A stretch of 9,127 nucleotides of DNA from JBBIII01 sp037446575 (GCA_037446575.1 JBBIII010000089.1:1-9127); one strand, 5' to 3'. Positions 1 to 6,368 are shown, numbered from the stretch's first letter. A program made the numbers and translations. The notes: generated by a model from the letters alone, not told the origin.

Positions 1-90
1 TTTAAATTAAATATTAAAAATTTTTATATCAGCTATGAATGCTTTATTTGTGTTTCTAGTTATTCATATTTGAAAGATTAAATATTCTTA

Positions 91-119
91 TTGTCATAAT
101 AATATTTTCAGTATATTTA
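91..119 (+). promoter_or_regulatory. Candidate promoter of the filament cluster
   Basis: TTG at 91-93 is followed after 18 bases by TATATTTA at 112-119, which matches 7 of 8 positions of the Bacteroidota -7 element TAnnTTTG. Read as a sigma70-type site, TTGTCA (91-96) pairs with TATTTA (114-119) at 17 bases. A start near 125 would leave a leader of roughly 30 bases before the first gene. The rest of 1-153 is very AT-rich, which makes chance matches likely, and I see no gene, hairpin or terminator in it. Confidence 0.3.
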
Positions 120-153
120 ATTGGTAGTTTAGGTAACTATTGAAAGAAAAAAA

Positions 154-1488
154 ATGCCGCAATTTGCCGCAAACGAATACAGGGTGGTAATACGAGATCA
201 CTTAGGGAAAATTTCGCGGCGTTTAATTATTGCTCCATCGGTCGAACAAGCGAAGAAACGCGCATCTGCATTTATTCCGCGCGGAAGCGTTATTCATGCA
301 ATAGAGAGAAAAATAAAATATGAATACAAAGTCCGGCAAGGCGCTCGAATCATAGAAGGCACACAAAGCGCGTATTCAAAAGAAGAGGTAATTCATGCTT
401 TAAAGAAACTAGACTTTGAAATTGTTTTTATTCGCCGCTATCGAACTTTATTCAGTAGAGCGCCTTCAAATGAGATTGTAAGTTTTGTTGTTCAATCAGC
501 AAAATTAATTGAGCAAAAGCTACCGTTCCAAGATGTTCTCCAATTGATGGCTAATCATACTAAAGAAAAAAACCTGCGCGGTGCATTGCGTGAAATTATT
601 AACGATTTACGTAACGGTTTAGATTCACGCGAAGCTTTCTTGCGGCAAGCACATGTTTTTGGGTACCACATTAGCTTATTATTAGGAATTGCAACGAAAA
701 GCGGCGATATGCAGAAGATTTTCGAAAGTGTTGCAAAGTTGGTTGAACGGCAAGCAGATTTTAAAAAAGGATTAATTAGTTCTCTTATGTTGCCCGGAAT
801 TACTGCTGTTACACTAATAGGAGCGATTGGGTTTTATGCTATTTATTTGTTGCCGCAAATGATGGATATGTTAGGACCGAGAATGGAAAAAATTCCTCCT
901 TTAACGGCTTTTACACTTGAGATGAGCACTTGGTTTAAAGAGAATTTTATATTTATTGCGCTATTGTTAATAATCATTTGCATCGGATTTTATATGTTTA
1001 TTGCCACTCCTTATGGACGTCTTAAATTGCATCAATATCTAATACGTGTTCCCTATTTTGGCAGGATATTACGCGATACGAGTATAGAGATATTTTGCCG
1101 GGTTTTTGGAATAATGTACACATCGGCAGGAGAAAATATTGATGCCATTCAAATTGCCGGAGATGCCAGCGGAAATCCTTATTTAGCTCATCAAGTGAGA
1201 ACCGTTGCAGTTCCTTTAATGCTAAAATATGGCGTTGAACTTGGACGTGCAATAGAGGAAATGAATTTCTTTCCGGAAATTGTTGTCTCCAGATTTAAAA
1301 CCGGAGCTGAAACAGGAAACGTGAAAGAGACAGCGATTCAACTTGCCGACTACTATCAAATGGGAAATGCGTATGCAATGAAAAATCTTGCAAATGTTAT
1401 TGAAATGTCAGTAACAGTAATGATTACTTTATCTCTTGTGTTTCTAACTTATCTTTCATCCGAAACAGCAAATGTTAGACTCAAATGA
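154..1488 (+). CDS. GspF/PilC-family inner-membrane platform protein with doubled N-terminal module
   Basis: Predicted inner-membrane platform of a type IV filament or type II secretion-like machine, the part that couples the cytoplasmic ATPase to filament assembly. Two GspF repeats are visible, roughly residues 105-230 and 305-425. Each has the family's small-residue signature: GIATKSGDMQKIF at 178-190 and FKTGAETGNVKETA at 381-394. Membrane segments lie near 208-233, 264-284 and 415-434, the usual three. At 444 aa it is about 40 residues longer than typical GspF/PilC proteins (about 400). The excess matches a second copy of the N-terminal soluble module: residues 8-50 and 56-98 both read Y-x-(Y/V)...G...EA/EEV...V..I. 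The ATG at 154 is preceded only by a weak purine run (142-153). The ATPase gene follows after 47 bases without a terminator, so the two are probably cotranscribed. Family assignment is firm. Whether it serves pili, secretion or DNA uptake cannot be told, so no symbol is given. Confidence 0.93.
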   Translation: MPQFAANEYRVVIRDHLGKISRRLIIAPSVEQAKKRASAFIPRGSVIHAIERKIKYEYKVRQGARIIEGTQSAYSKEEVIHALKKLDFEIVFIRRYRTLFSRAPSNEIVSFVVQSAKLIEQKLPFQDVLQLMANHTKEKNLRGALREIINDLRNGLDSREAFLRQAHVFGYHISLLLGIATKSGDMQKIFESVAKLVERQADFKKGLISSLMLPGITAVTLIGAIGFYAIYLLPQMMDMLGPRMEKIPPLTAFTLEMSTWFKENFIFIALLLIIICIGFYMFIATPYGRLKLHQYLIRVPYFGRILRDTSIEIFCRVFGIMYTSAGENIDAIQIAGDASGNPYLAHQVRTVAVPLMLKYGVELGRAIEEMNFFPEIVVSRFKTGAETGNVKETAIQLADYYQMGNAYAMKNLANVIEMSVTVMITLSLVFLTYLSSETANVRLK

Positions 1489-1535
1489 AATAGATTATAA
1501 TAACTGGTTAACAAATACAAGCGAGAAAATTGTAG

Positions 1536-3335
1536 ATGAGTAATAGCGATGAATCGAAAATAGGCAAAAGGCGCGATTTAGGCGACATTTTGATAGAAAA
1601 AGGAATCGTAACGCCCGAAATTCTGAATGAAGCTTTTAAAATGATTGGTGAAGACAACCAAAAGCGAAGACGCAATCTTGCATGGATACTTCATAATCAT
1701 TTTAATGTGAATCGTGATCTACTTTATCAGGAGGTTGCTCGGTTTTACGCTTTTCGAATAATGGATATCTCTCAAACCAATCTTACAGAAGACCGTCTCG
1801 CATTCATTCGCGCTGAATTTAATGCTCTTCCAGAATCTATAAAGGATAAAGCCATAGAATTTAATGTTCTGCCATATTCCATCGATCCAGAACATACTGA
1901 TAGACTTCTAATCGTTACTCCTGATCCTACAGGAGATGGCGCTGTCTCAGTTGCACGAGCAACTCGCTATGGCAAGTTTGAAATCTGCTATTTGCCATTT
2001 ACACAATGGAATGAACTATGGAAGCGAGTTGCAATTGATAGATCGGCATATCAAAAACGCGAGAGGGAAACAGTATATATAGATGAAGAACAAGAAGAAG
2101 AATCGGAGCGTTATGAACAAGCGCTTGAAGACGAAATAAGTAAAAGCGGTCTTGTTGAGCTTGTTGAAAAAATCTTTGTTGATGGCGTCAGAGTTGGAGC
2201 AAGCGATATTCATGTTGTTCCGAAAGGTGAAAAAATCACAGAGTTCTATTTTCGGGTCGATGGGAAGCTTTCGCTTTGGTATACGTATTCTGAAGCGCGC
2301 GCCGAAGCAGTATCTGCGGTTGTAAAAGATAGAGCAAAAAATTTAGATAGATTTGAACGCAATACAGCACAAGATGGATTTGCACAAATTAGTATAGATA
2401 GGAAAACCATCCGCTTCCGTCTTTCAGTTATACCAATTGTTGGTAAAGAATTAAGAAGCAGGTATGAATCTATTGTCATTAGAATTCTTCATGAGCCAAA
2501 TCTGAATATTAAAATTGAAGAATTAGGATTTGAGCTTTATGCTGAACAAAAGTTACGGCAGGCGCTTGCTAAACCGCATGGAATTATAATAGTAACCGGA
2601 CCAACAGGCAGTGGTAAAAGTACTACGCTTGTCGCTGCTTTACGCGCAATTATGAATCCAGCTCTTAATATTATGACGGTTGAAGATCCTGTCGAGTATT
2701 TTATCGATGGTGGCAGACAAGTGAAATTAAATCCTAAATTAGATTTTGAAGGGGCTTTACGAGCTATTCTTAGGCACGATCCGGATATTGTAATGGTGGG
2801 TGAAATGCGAGATAAAGTAACTGCAGATATTGCAATCAAATTAGCAAACACAGGACACTTAACTTTATCAACATTGCATACAAATGATGCGCCGAGCGCG
2901 ATTTCTCGCCTTTTTAAAATGGGAATAGAACCTTTTTTGATCGCTTATGCGATAAATCTTATACTTGCCCAACGGCTTATTAGACGATTATGTCCGAAGT
3001 GCAAAGCTCCGGTAGACGAGATTGAACCAGAAGCGTTAATTAAGCTTGGAATTGATAAGGAAGAATTAAAAAATTTAAAGATTTTTAAGCCAATTGGTTG
3101 TGATGATTGCATGCATGGTTATAAAGGTAGAATTGCTATACACGAAGCATTATATTTCCATAAAAATATTCGAAAGATAATATTAAAATCTGATCAATTA
3201 GTTGATGAAGACGGACTTAGAGAGTTGGCTGTTATAAATGGTATGCGAACTTTACGTCAATCCGGAATTGAATTGCTGAAGAAAGGAATTACTTCTTTAG
3301 AAGAGGTTGCATCAGTTACTATTGAAGATGATTGA
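1536..3335 (+). CDS. GspE/PilB-family filament assembly ATPase
   Basis: Cytoplasmic hexameric ATPase expected to power filament extension together with the platform protein encoded just upstream. The N-terminal part (about 12-165) looks like a T2SSE_N/MshEN-type domain, with LGDILIEKGIVTPEIL at 15-30. A highly charged linker follows at 171-200 (EEQEEESE). The ATPase core shows Walker A GPTGSGKST at 355-363 (Lys361), the Asp box TVEDPVEY at 381-388, a Walker B region DPDIVMVGEMRD at 415-426 containing Glu423, and the His box TGHLTLSTLHTND at 439-451. The paired cysteine motif CPKC (486-489) and CDDC (522-525) is the zinc-binding tetracysteine of GspE/PilB and argues for an extension-type rather than PilT-type retraction ATPase. 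All catalytic motifs are intact, and 599 aa is normal for the family. The start at 1536 has little Shine-Dalgarno character. The order platform then ATPase is kept here with only 47 bases between them. GspE and PilB cannot be separated by motif alone. Confidence 0.96.
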   Translation: MSNSDESKIGKRRDLGDILIEKGIVTPEILNEAFKMIGEDNQKRRRNLAWILHNHFNVNRDLLYQEVARFYAFRIMDISQTNLTEDRLAFIRAEFNALPESIKDKAIEFNVLPYSIDPEHTDRLLIVTPDPTGDGAVSVARATRYGKFEICYLPFTQWNELWKRVAIDRSAYQKRERETVYIDEEQEEESERYEQALEDEISKSGLVELVEKIFVDGVRVGASDIHVVPKGEKITEFYFRVDGKLSLWYTYSEARAEAVSAVVKDRAKNLDRFERNTAQDGFAQISIDRKTIRFRLSVIPIVGKELRSRYESIVIRILHEPNLNIKIEELGFELYAEQKLRQALAKPHGIIIVTGPTGSGKSTTLVAALRAIMNPALNIMTVEDPVEYFIDGGRQVKLNPKLDFEGALRAILRHDPDIVMVGEMRDKVTADIAIKLANTGHLTLSTLHTNDAPSAISRLFKMGIEPFLIAYAINLILAQRLIRRLCPKCKAPVDEIEPEALIKLGIDKEELKNLKIFKPIGCDDCMHGYKGRIAIHEALYFHKNIRKIILKSDQLVDEDGLRELAVINGMRTLRQSGIELLKKGITSLEEVASVTIEDD

Positions 3336-3383
3336 TGTTATCTATGTATAAACAAATTACTTTTTGATCAATTAGGTTTGATA

Positions 3384-3911
3384 ATGAGCTTAGGGCAGTC
3401 GATGTTAACGGCGGCGGCACTTGTTGCTATTACTATTATTGTAATGAGCACGCATAGATTTGTGATTCAGACTAAAGAAGATGAAATTAGAAGCATGGCA
3501 ATGAGAATCGGGTCCGATGCCGCAGCATCTTTAATACAAGAAGCTCTCATTAAGCAATTTGATGTCAATGCTGTAACAACTTATTATCAAAGGGCAAGCG
3601 AATTTCATTCTCCATCAATCTTAGGACCTTCACCAAGCGAGGCAAGCATTGTCCAATTGCCAGACACATTACCTTATCGTTCTATTGCTAATTACAATGA
3701 TTTTGACGATTACACTCGATATACAAGAATAGCAAAAACAGAAGCAATGGACGGATTCTTTTTGAGTTGCGAAGTGCACTATGTCCAACACAGCAATCTT
3801 AACCTTATATCTACCGGTCAAACTTATTTTAAAAGAATAATTGTGAAAGTAGTTAATCCATATTATATGAAGGGCGATACACTAACATTTAGCGCAATAA
3901 AGAGTTATTAA
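3384..3911 (+). CDS. Small single-pass protein, minor-pilin-like (PilV-like pattern)
   Basis: No confident family. The 175-aa product has one N-terminal hydrophobic segment (about 5-23), a charged amphipathic stretch (about 28-58) and a soluble domain with extended, beta-rich character. This is the layout of a type IV pilin or pseudopilin. A run with FDDYTRY (107-113), then DGFFLSCEVHYV (123-134) and RIIVKVV (151-157), resembles the DDY...V.V...K.I.V.V pattern of PilV-type minor pilins; this is an impression, not a search result. The leader MSLG/QSML has Gly before a hydrophobic core but Thr rather than Glu at +5, so processing by prepilin peptidase is uncertain. I prefer ATG 3384 (AGG at 3374-3376, seven bases upstream). 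A TTG at 3378 is in frame and would add two residues. It follows the ATPase by 48 bases and precedes the next pilin-like gene by 2, so it probably belongs to the same transcript. Confidence 0.75.
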   Translation: MSLGQSMLTAAALVAITIIVMSTHRFVIQTKEDEIRSMAMRIGSDAAASLIQEALIKQFDVNAVTTYYQRASEFHSPSILGPSPSEASIVQLPDTLPYRSIANYNDFDDYTRYTRIAKTEAMDGFFLSCEVHYVQHSNLNLISTGQTYFKRIIVKVVNPYYMKGDTLTFSAIKSY

Positions 3912-3913
3912 CT

Positions 3914-4462
3914 ATGCCGATAATTGATATAATTCAATCCTACGTAATAAAAGGATTTATTATTCTTATTATTATTCAAGTGATGATTTCTTTGCAAGAA
4001 GTTGTCTACGAAAGTTCAGCAAGAGCAAAAATTGAACAAGAAATGTTTTTGGTTGCTTCTATCTTTTCTTCAGATGTTCGATGTATTGGTTCCGATACTA
4101 TTACAACGAAGCCATATTTTCTATTTGCTGATTCAACGGCTGTTACTTTTGTAACGGCGGATACAAACAACTTCGGCACTCCGGTACAAATCGGATATTC
4201 ACTTTCGGGCTTTGGAAGCTCGAACATGCTCAATCGCTCAGTTAATACAGGAACACCTTTGGCAATTGGATATAATATCGAACGATTTTCACTTTCTTAT
4301 TTTGACAGTGTAGGTAATATGTTAACCCCCATGCCTTTATCAGCAATAAATCGATGGAAAATTAGATCGGTCGGCGTTTTAATGAGAATGCGAAAGAGCT
4401 CTTCGTTAAGTGATAGCGCTAAGGCAACTTGGCAAGCGCGTATCTATCCTTATATTCTTTAA
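3914..4462 (+). CDS. Small single-pass protein, PilW/GspJ-like pseudopilin candidate
   Basis: A 182-aa product with an N-terminal hydrophobic segment (about 3-28), an amphipathic helix region (about 29-55) and a beta-rich remainder. The second half follows a pattern common in PilW/GspJ minor pilins: VTFVTADTN (77-85), IGYSL (93-97), LNRSVN (106-111), LAIGYNIERFSLSYFDSVGN (116-135) and WKIRSVGVLMRMR (148-160). KG/F at 13-15 could be a prepilin peptidase site, but +5 is Ile instead of Glu, and the 14-residue leader is unusually hydrophobic. Canonical lack of Glu+5 is known for tip components such as GspK, so a tip or initiation role is conceivable. The start codon lies 2 bases after the preceding stop, suggesting translational coupling. 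The stop is 7 bases from the stop of the convergent phosphoglucomutase gene. Assignment to a pilin family is inference from pattern and context. Confidence 0.75.
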   Translation: MPIIDIIQSYVIKGFIILIIIQVMISLQEVVYESSARAKIEQEMFLVASIFSSDVRCIGSDTITTKPYFLFADSTAVTFVTADTNNFGTPVQIGYSLSGFGSSNMLNRSVNTGTPLAIGYNIERFSLSYFDSVGNMLTPMPLSAINRWKIRSVGVLMRMRKSSSLSDSAKATWQARIYPYIL

Positions 4463-4469
4463 TTGAGTT

Positions 4470-5117
4470 CTAAAGGTTTAGTAATTGCTCAACTGATATT
4501 TCCGATAAATTGAGCGCAATCATATCAGCATTTGGCAGTCGTTCCTTTGTTCCGATACCTAATGCCTTCATATTAGCCCGCCTTGCCGATTCGATTCCTG
4601 CAATCGCATCTTCCACGACAAGACAATTTTCTGGTAGAACGTCAACTTTCTTTGCCGCAAGTAAGAAAACCTCTGGGTCTGGTTTAGAATTTTCAATTTG
4701 ATGTCCATCTACAATTGCATCTAATAAATTTTCAATACCTACTTGTTTTATTATTGTAACTGCATTGCGGCTGTTGGATGCTACAGCCATTTTGATGTTT
4801 CGTTTTTTTAATTCTTTTAACATTGATAAAGCGCCTGGTAAAAGAGCTTCTGGCGTAACAGTTGCCAAAGATTCAACAAAATATATGTTCTTTCTGTCTG
4901 CAAGTTCCTGCTTTTGTTCCGGCGAATAGTATTTACCGGAAGCATTAGTAATGATTTCGACACATTCCATTCTTGCCACACCGCGAAATTTATCGTTGAA
5001 TTCATAATCAAAAAAATCAAAACCTTCTTCATCTGATAGTTTTTTCCAAGAACGATAATGATACTCATCTGTAGAAACTAATACTCCATCAAGATCAAAT
5101 AAAACCGCTTTTATCAT
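4470..5117 (-). CDS. pgmB: Beta-phosphoglucomutase (HAD superfamily)
   Basis: Cytosolic enzyme expected to interconvert beta-D-glucose 1-phosphate and glucose 6-phosphate through an aspartyl phosphate and a beta-glucose 1,6-bisphosphate intermediate. The 215-aa product can be aligned almost without gaps to my recollection of the Lactococcus lactis enzyme. The residues known to act there fall at the same numbers: Asp8 (nucleophile) and Asp10 (acid/base) in FDLDGV, Thr16 and His20, Arg49 in RGVARMEC, Ser114/Ser116 in ASNSRN, Lys145 in SKPDPE, and Glu169/Asp170 in VEDAIAGIESA. The cap domain covers about 16-88. The start CAT (5115-5117) has AAGGA nine bases upstream (5127-5131). The enzyme usually works after a maltose, trehalose or kojibiose phosphorylase, and none is visible here. 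The gene converges on the filament cluster with 7 bases between stops and no obvious shared terminator. Other HAD phosphatases or mutases are possible but less likely given the residue match. Confidence 0.88.
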   Translation of the reverse strand: MIKAVLFDLDGVLVSTDEYHYRSWKKLSDEEGFDFFDYEFNDKFRGVARMECVEIITNASGKYYSPEQKQELADRKNIYFVESLATVTPEALLPGALSMLKELKKRNIKMAVASNSRNAVTIIKQVGIENLLDAIVDGHQIENSKPDPEVFLLAAKKVDVLPENCLVVEDAIAGIESARRANMKALGIGTKERLPNADMIALNLSEISVEQLLNL

Positions 5118-5154
5118 TTAACATAATCCTTAATTCTGTTGCTTTTTTTAAAAT

Positions 5155-5182
5155 AAGATAAACAGAAGTTGATTTTTTTCAA
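5155..5182 (-). promoter_or_regulatory. Candidate promoter of pgmB
   Basis: On the minus strand TTGAAA (5177-5182) is followed after 16 bases by TATCTT (5155-5160), and the extended form TATCTTAT is close to TAnnTTTG. It lies between the csp terminator and the AAGGA ribosome site of pgmB, about 38 bases before the start codon. That terminator makes a separate promoter for pgmB necessary. The site is AT-rich and only two short boxes support it. Confidence 0.35.
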
Positions 5183-5190
5183 AAGGTTAT

Positions 5191-5223
5191 AAAAATAAAA
5201 AACCCCGCAATTAATGCGGGGTT
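5191..5223 (-). terminator. Intrinsic terminator of the cold-shock gene
   Basis: A perfect 9-bp stem, AACCCCGCA (5201-5209) with TGCGGGGTT (5215-5223), closes a 5-base loop. On the minus strand it is followed at once by TTTTATTTTT (5200 down to 5191). It begins 24 bases after the csp stop codon, the expected place, and should insulate pgmB from csp transcription. Confidence 0.92.
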
Positions 5224-5247
5224 ATGCTGTTGATACACTAAAAAATT

Positions 5248-5451
5248 TTAGCGAATTACAGATACGTTTGCAGCTTGAAGTCCTTTTGGACCTTGCTGAA
5301 CATCGAATTCAACCTTATCACCTTCATTAAGCGTTTTATAGCCGTTGCTATTGATTGCTTTGAAATGTACGAATACATCTTCGCCGCTTTGACGTGATAT
5401 GAAGCCAAAACCTTTTGCTCCGTTGAACCATTTGACTGTCCCTTTTTCCAT
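5248..5451 (-). CDS. Cold-shock domain protein (CspA family)
   Basis: Single-domain RNA/single-stranded DNA chaperone of 67 aa, the standard length. It acts in the cytoplasm by melting RNA secondary structure and is often induced in the cold or made constitutively. The OB-fold signature is complete: KGTVKWFNGAKGFGFI (3-18) containing RNP1 KGFGFI, then VFVHF (26-30) as RNP2, and the closing EGDKVEFDVQQGPKGLQAANV (43-63). The ATG (5449-5451) is preceded by AAAGGA (5460-5465) with 8 bases of spacing. It is monocistronic: a strong intrinsic terminator follows the stop codon. The upstream 230 bases look like a structured leader, which fits the family's usual post-transcriptional control. Which member of the multi-copy csp set it is cannot be told, so no letter is given. 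Confidence 0.97.
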   Translation of the reverse strand: MEKGTVKWFNGAKGFGFISRQSGEDVFVHFKAINSNGYKTLNEGDKVEFDVQQGPKGLQAANVSVIR

Positions 5452-5685
5452 GGAACAAATCCTTTCATAAAGATTGTAAATCCGGCAAACCGCCGGCGGG
5501 TTGTAACACCGAACTCTACTCTAAAACTCTTTTACTAAATTGATACAGCCCAAAGAAGTCGGTAATCTTTATGGAGGTTTTCCAATTTTAGAAAGGAACC
5601 ACCAACGAACGACTCAAAACAGGACTTAAGCAAAGGTCTCCCGAGGGAGCCATAACGGTGTACTGTTATTTGCACTACTAAGATA
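5452..5685 (-). promoter_or_regulatory. Long structured 5' leader of csp, with candidate promoter
   Basis: About 230 bases without an ORF lie upstream of csp and contain several self-complementary parts. Near the start codon are CCGGC/GCCGG (5482-5486 with 5492-5496) and the overlapping palindrome CCGCCGGCGG (5490-5499). Farther up, AGTCG/CGACT (5557-5561 with 5610-5614) encloses a stem at 5573-5583 with 5595-5603. A cloverleaf-like unit spans 5630-5673: GCAA/TTGC closing two hairpins at 5635-5651 and 5652-5669. At the far end TATCTTAG (5678-5685) is a possible -7/-10 element, with only a poor -35 match. Leaders of more than 150 bases that fold differently with temperature are known for enterobacterial cspA; that this leader works the same way is inference. 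One pair in the last hairpin is G-T on the + strand but A-C on the - strand, so a + strand RNA is not excluded. Confidence 0.45.
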
Positions 5686-5756
5686 CAGAAGTAATTCTAC
5701 AAATGCTAATTGTTTTTACACTTTTTTTGTTCTTATATCTAATGATGATTTTTAAA

Positions 5757-5788
5757 ATTGACTTTAAGCAAAGTCGATAGTAACTTTA
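5757..5788 (+). promoter_or_regulatory. Candidate promoter with overlapping dyad for the 127-aa gene
   Basis: TTG (5758-5760) is followed after 20 bases by TAACTTTA (5781-5788), 7 of 8 to TAnnTTTG. The same stretch reads as TTGACT-17-TAACTT for a sigma70-type site. Starting at 5757, ATTGACTTT and AAAGTCGAT (5770-5778) form an inverted repeat (8 of 9 complementary plus one G-T) around a 4-base centre. The dyad sits between the two promoter boxes, the place of a repressor operator. It is divergent from the csp leader. Confidence 0.4.
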
Positions 5789-5853
5789 TACCGAAACCTT
5801 AAAGTATCTATTGCCTAACTAACCTAATCTGTAAGAAAGGGATTTGTTTATCA

Positions 5854-6237
5854 GTGGACAATATTGATTCTTGGTTCGACTTTAGGATTGATTTAGAATA
5901 TCTTCACATTCAATGGCTCGCTATAAACTCAAACGGCCAAGTGTTCGTTAGAACTGGCAGCTTTCCAATCTCTAACCCAAATAAAAGAATTATTTACTTC
6001 GTTAGCGATCCATCATCTGTAAATCATAAAGCAGTTAATACGTTCACTGAAATTCAGCTATTGCAAAATTATCTAAATCTATTTAATCCATATTCAATTA
6101 TCAAATATCTGTTGGCTGTATTTAATAATGTGTTGTCGAATATTTATGATGTATTAGACAAGGAAGTTATAGCATTAGCAAATAAACAACAGGGCTATAG
6201 TAAATATGAAGTAACTTTAGATGGTTGCCGACTGTAA
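5854..6237 (+). CDS. Unrecognised 127-aa protein
   Basis: I do not recognise this protein. It begins at GTG 5854 with AAAGGGA-like bases at 5836-5842, 11 bases upstream. No in-frame ATG lies upstream before the stop codon at 5800-5802, so GTG is the only sensible start. The product shows no signal peptide and no clear membrane segment. It is rich in aromatic and Asn residues. The first half appears to be beta-strand-like (IQWLAINSNGQVFVRTG, 19-35; RIIYFVSD, 45-52). The second half is helical (about 63-112) and contains SIIKYLLAVFNNVLSNIYDVL. A candidate promoter with an overlapping dyad lies about 70 bases upstream, so it is likely its own transcription unit between csp and bglX. Codon and base use do not differ visibly from its neighbours. 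A small regulatory or cytosolic accessory protein, or a decayed fragment of a larger gene, are both possible. Confidence 0.6.
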   Translation: MDNIDSWFDFRIDLEYLHIQWLAINSNGQVFVRTGSFPISNPNKRIIYFVSDPSSVNHKAVNTFTEIQLLQNYLNLFNPYSIIKYLLAVFNNVLSNIYDVLDKEVIALANKQQGYSKYEVTLDGCRL

Positions 6238-6327
6238 TATTTTTGAGCCGTGTTAGAATGAATGATTATGAGATAACTTGATAACTTATTTAGCGAAGTT
6301 GAAACTTGTATTATAAGATAACTCTGA

Positions 6328-6368
6328 TTGTTGTAAAAAAACGAAATCCAATTAATATTATCTATAAT
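6328..6368 (+). promoter_or_regulatory. Candidate promoter region of bglX
   Basis: Two weak readings compete. A perfect TATAAT at 6363-6368 has no recognisable -35 box at 17 bases and would give a leader of only about 17 bases, containing the ribosome site. Alternatively, TTG at 6331-6333 and TAATATTA at 6353-6360 (6 of 8 to TAnnTTTG) are 19 bases apart. The 154-base gap before bglX also has a tandem GATAACTT pair at 6272-6287 of unknown meaning. No terminator for the preceding gene was seen. Confidence 0.25.

Noticed and set aside
2537..2851. 104-codon open frame on the minus strand inside the ATPase gene
   Set aside because: It lies wholly opposite the conserved Walker A/Asp box/Walker B region, its product resembles nothing, and the + strand frame is certain.
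4463..4500. Possible shared terminator between the convergent pilin-like gene and pgmB
   Set aside because: Only a 5-base TTGAG/CTCAA complementarity with a long loop and no T-run could be found.
4510..4701. 63-codon + strand frame inside pgmB
   Set aside because: It is antisense to conserved HAD motifs, with no start signals.
5256..5468. Alternative 70-codon frame overlapping the cold-shock gene
   Set aside because: The cold-shock frame has the full OB-fold signature and the AAAGGA site; this frame has neither.
5630..5673. tRNA-like cloverleaf in the csp leader
   Set aside because: The stems are too short and there is no anticodon arm, T-loop (TTCGA-type) or acceptor stem; it is treated as a leader structure instead.
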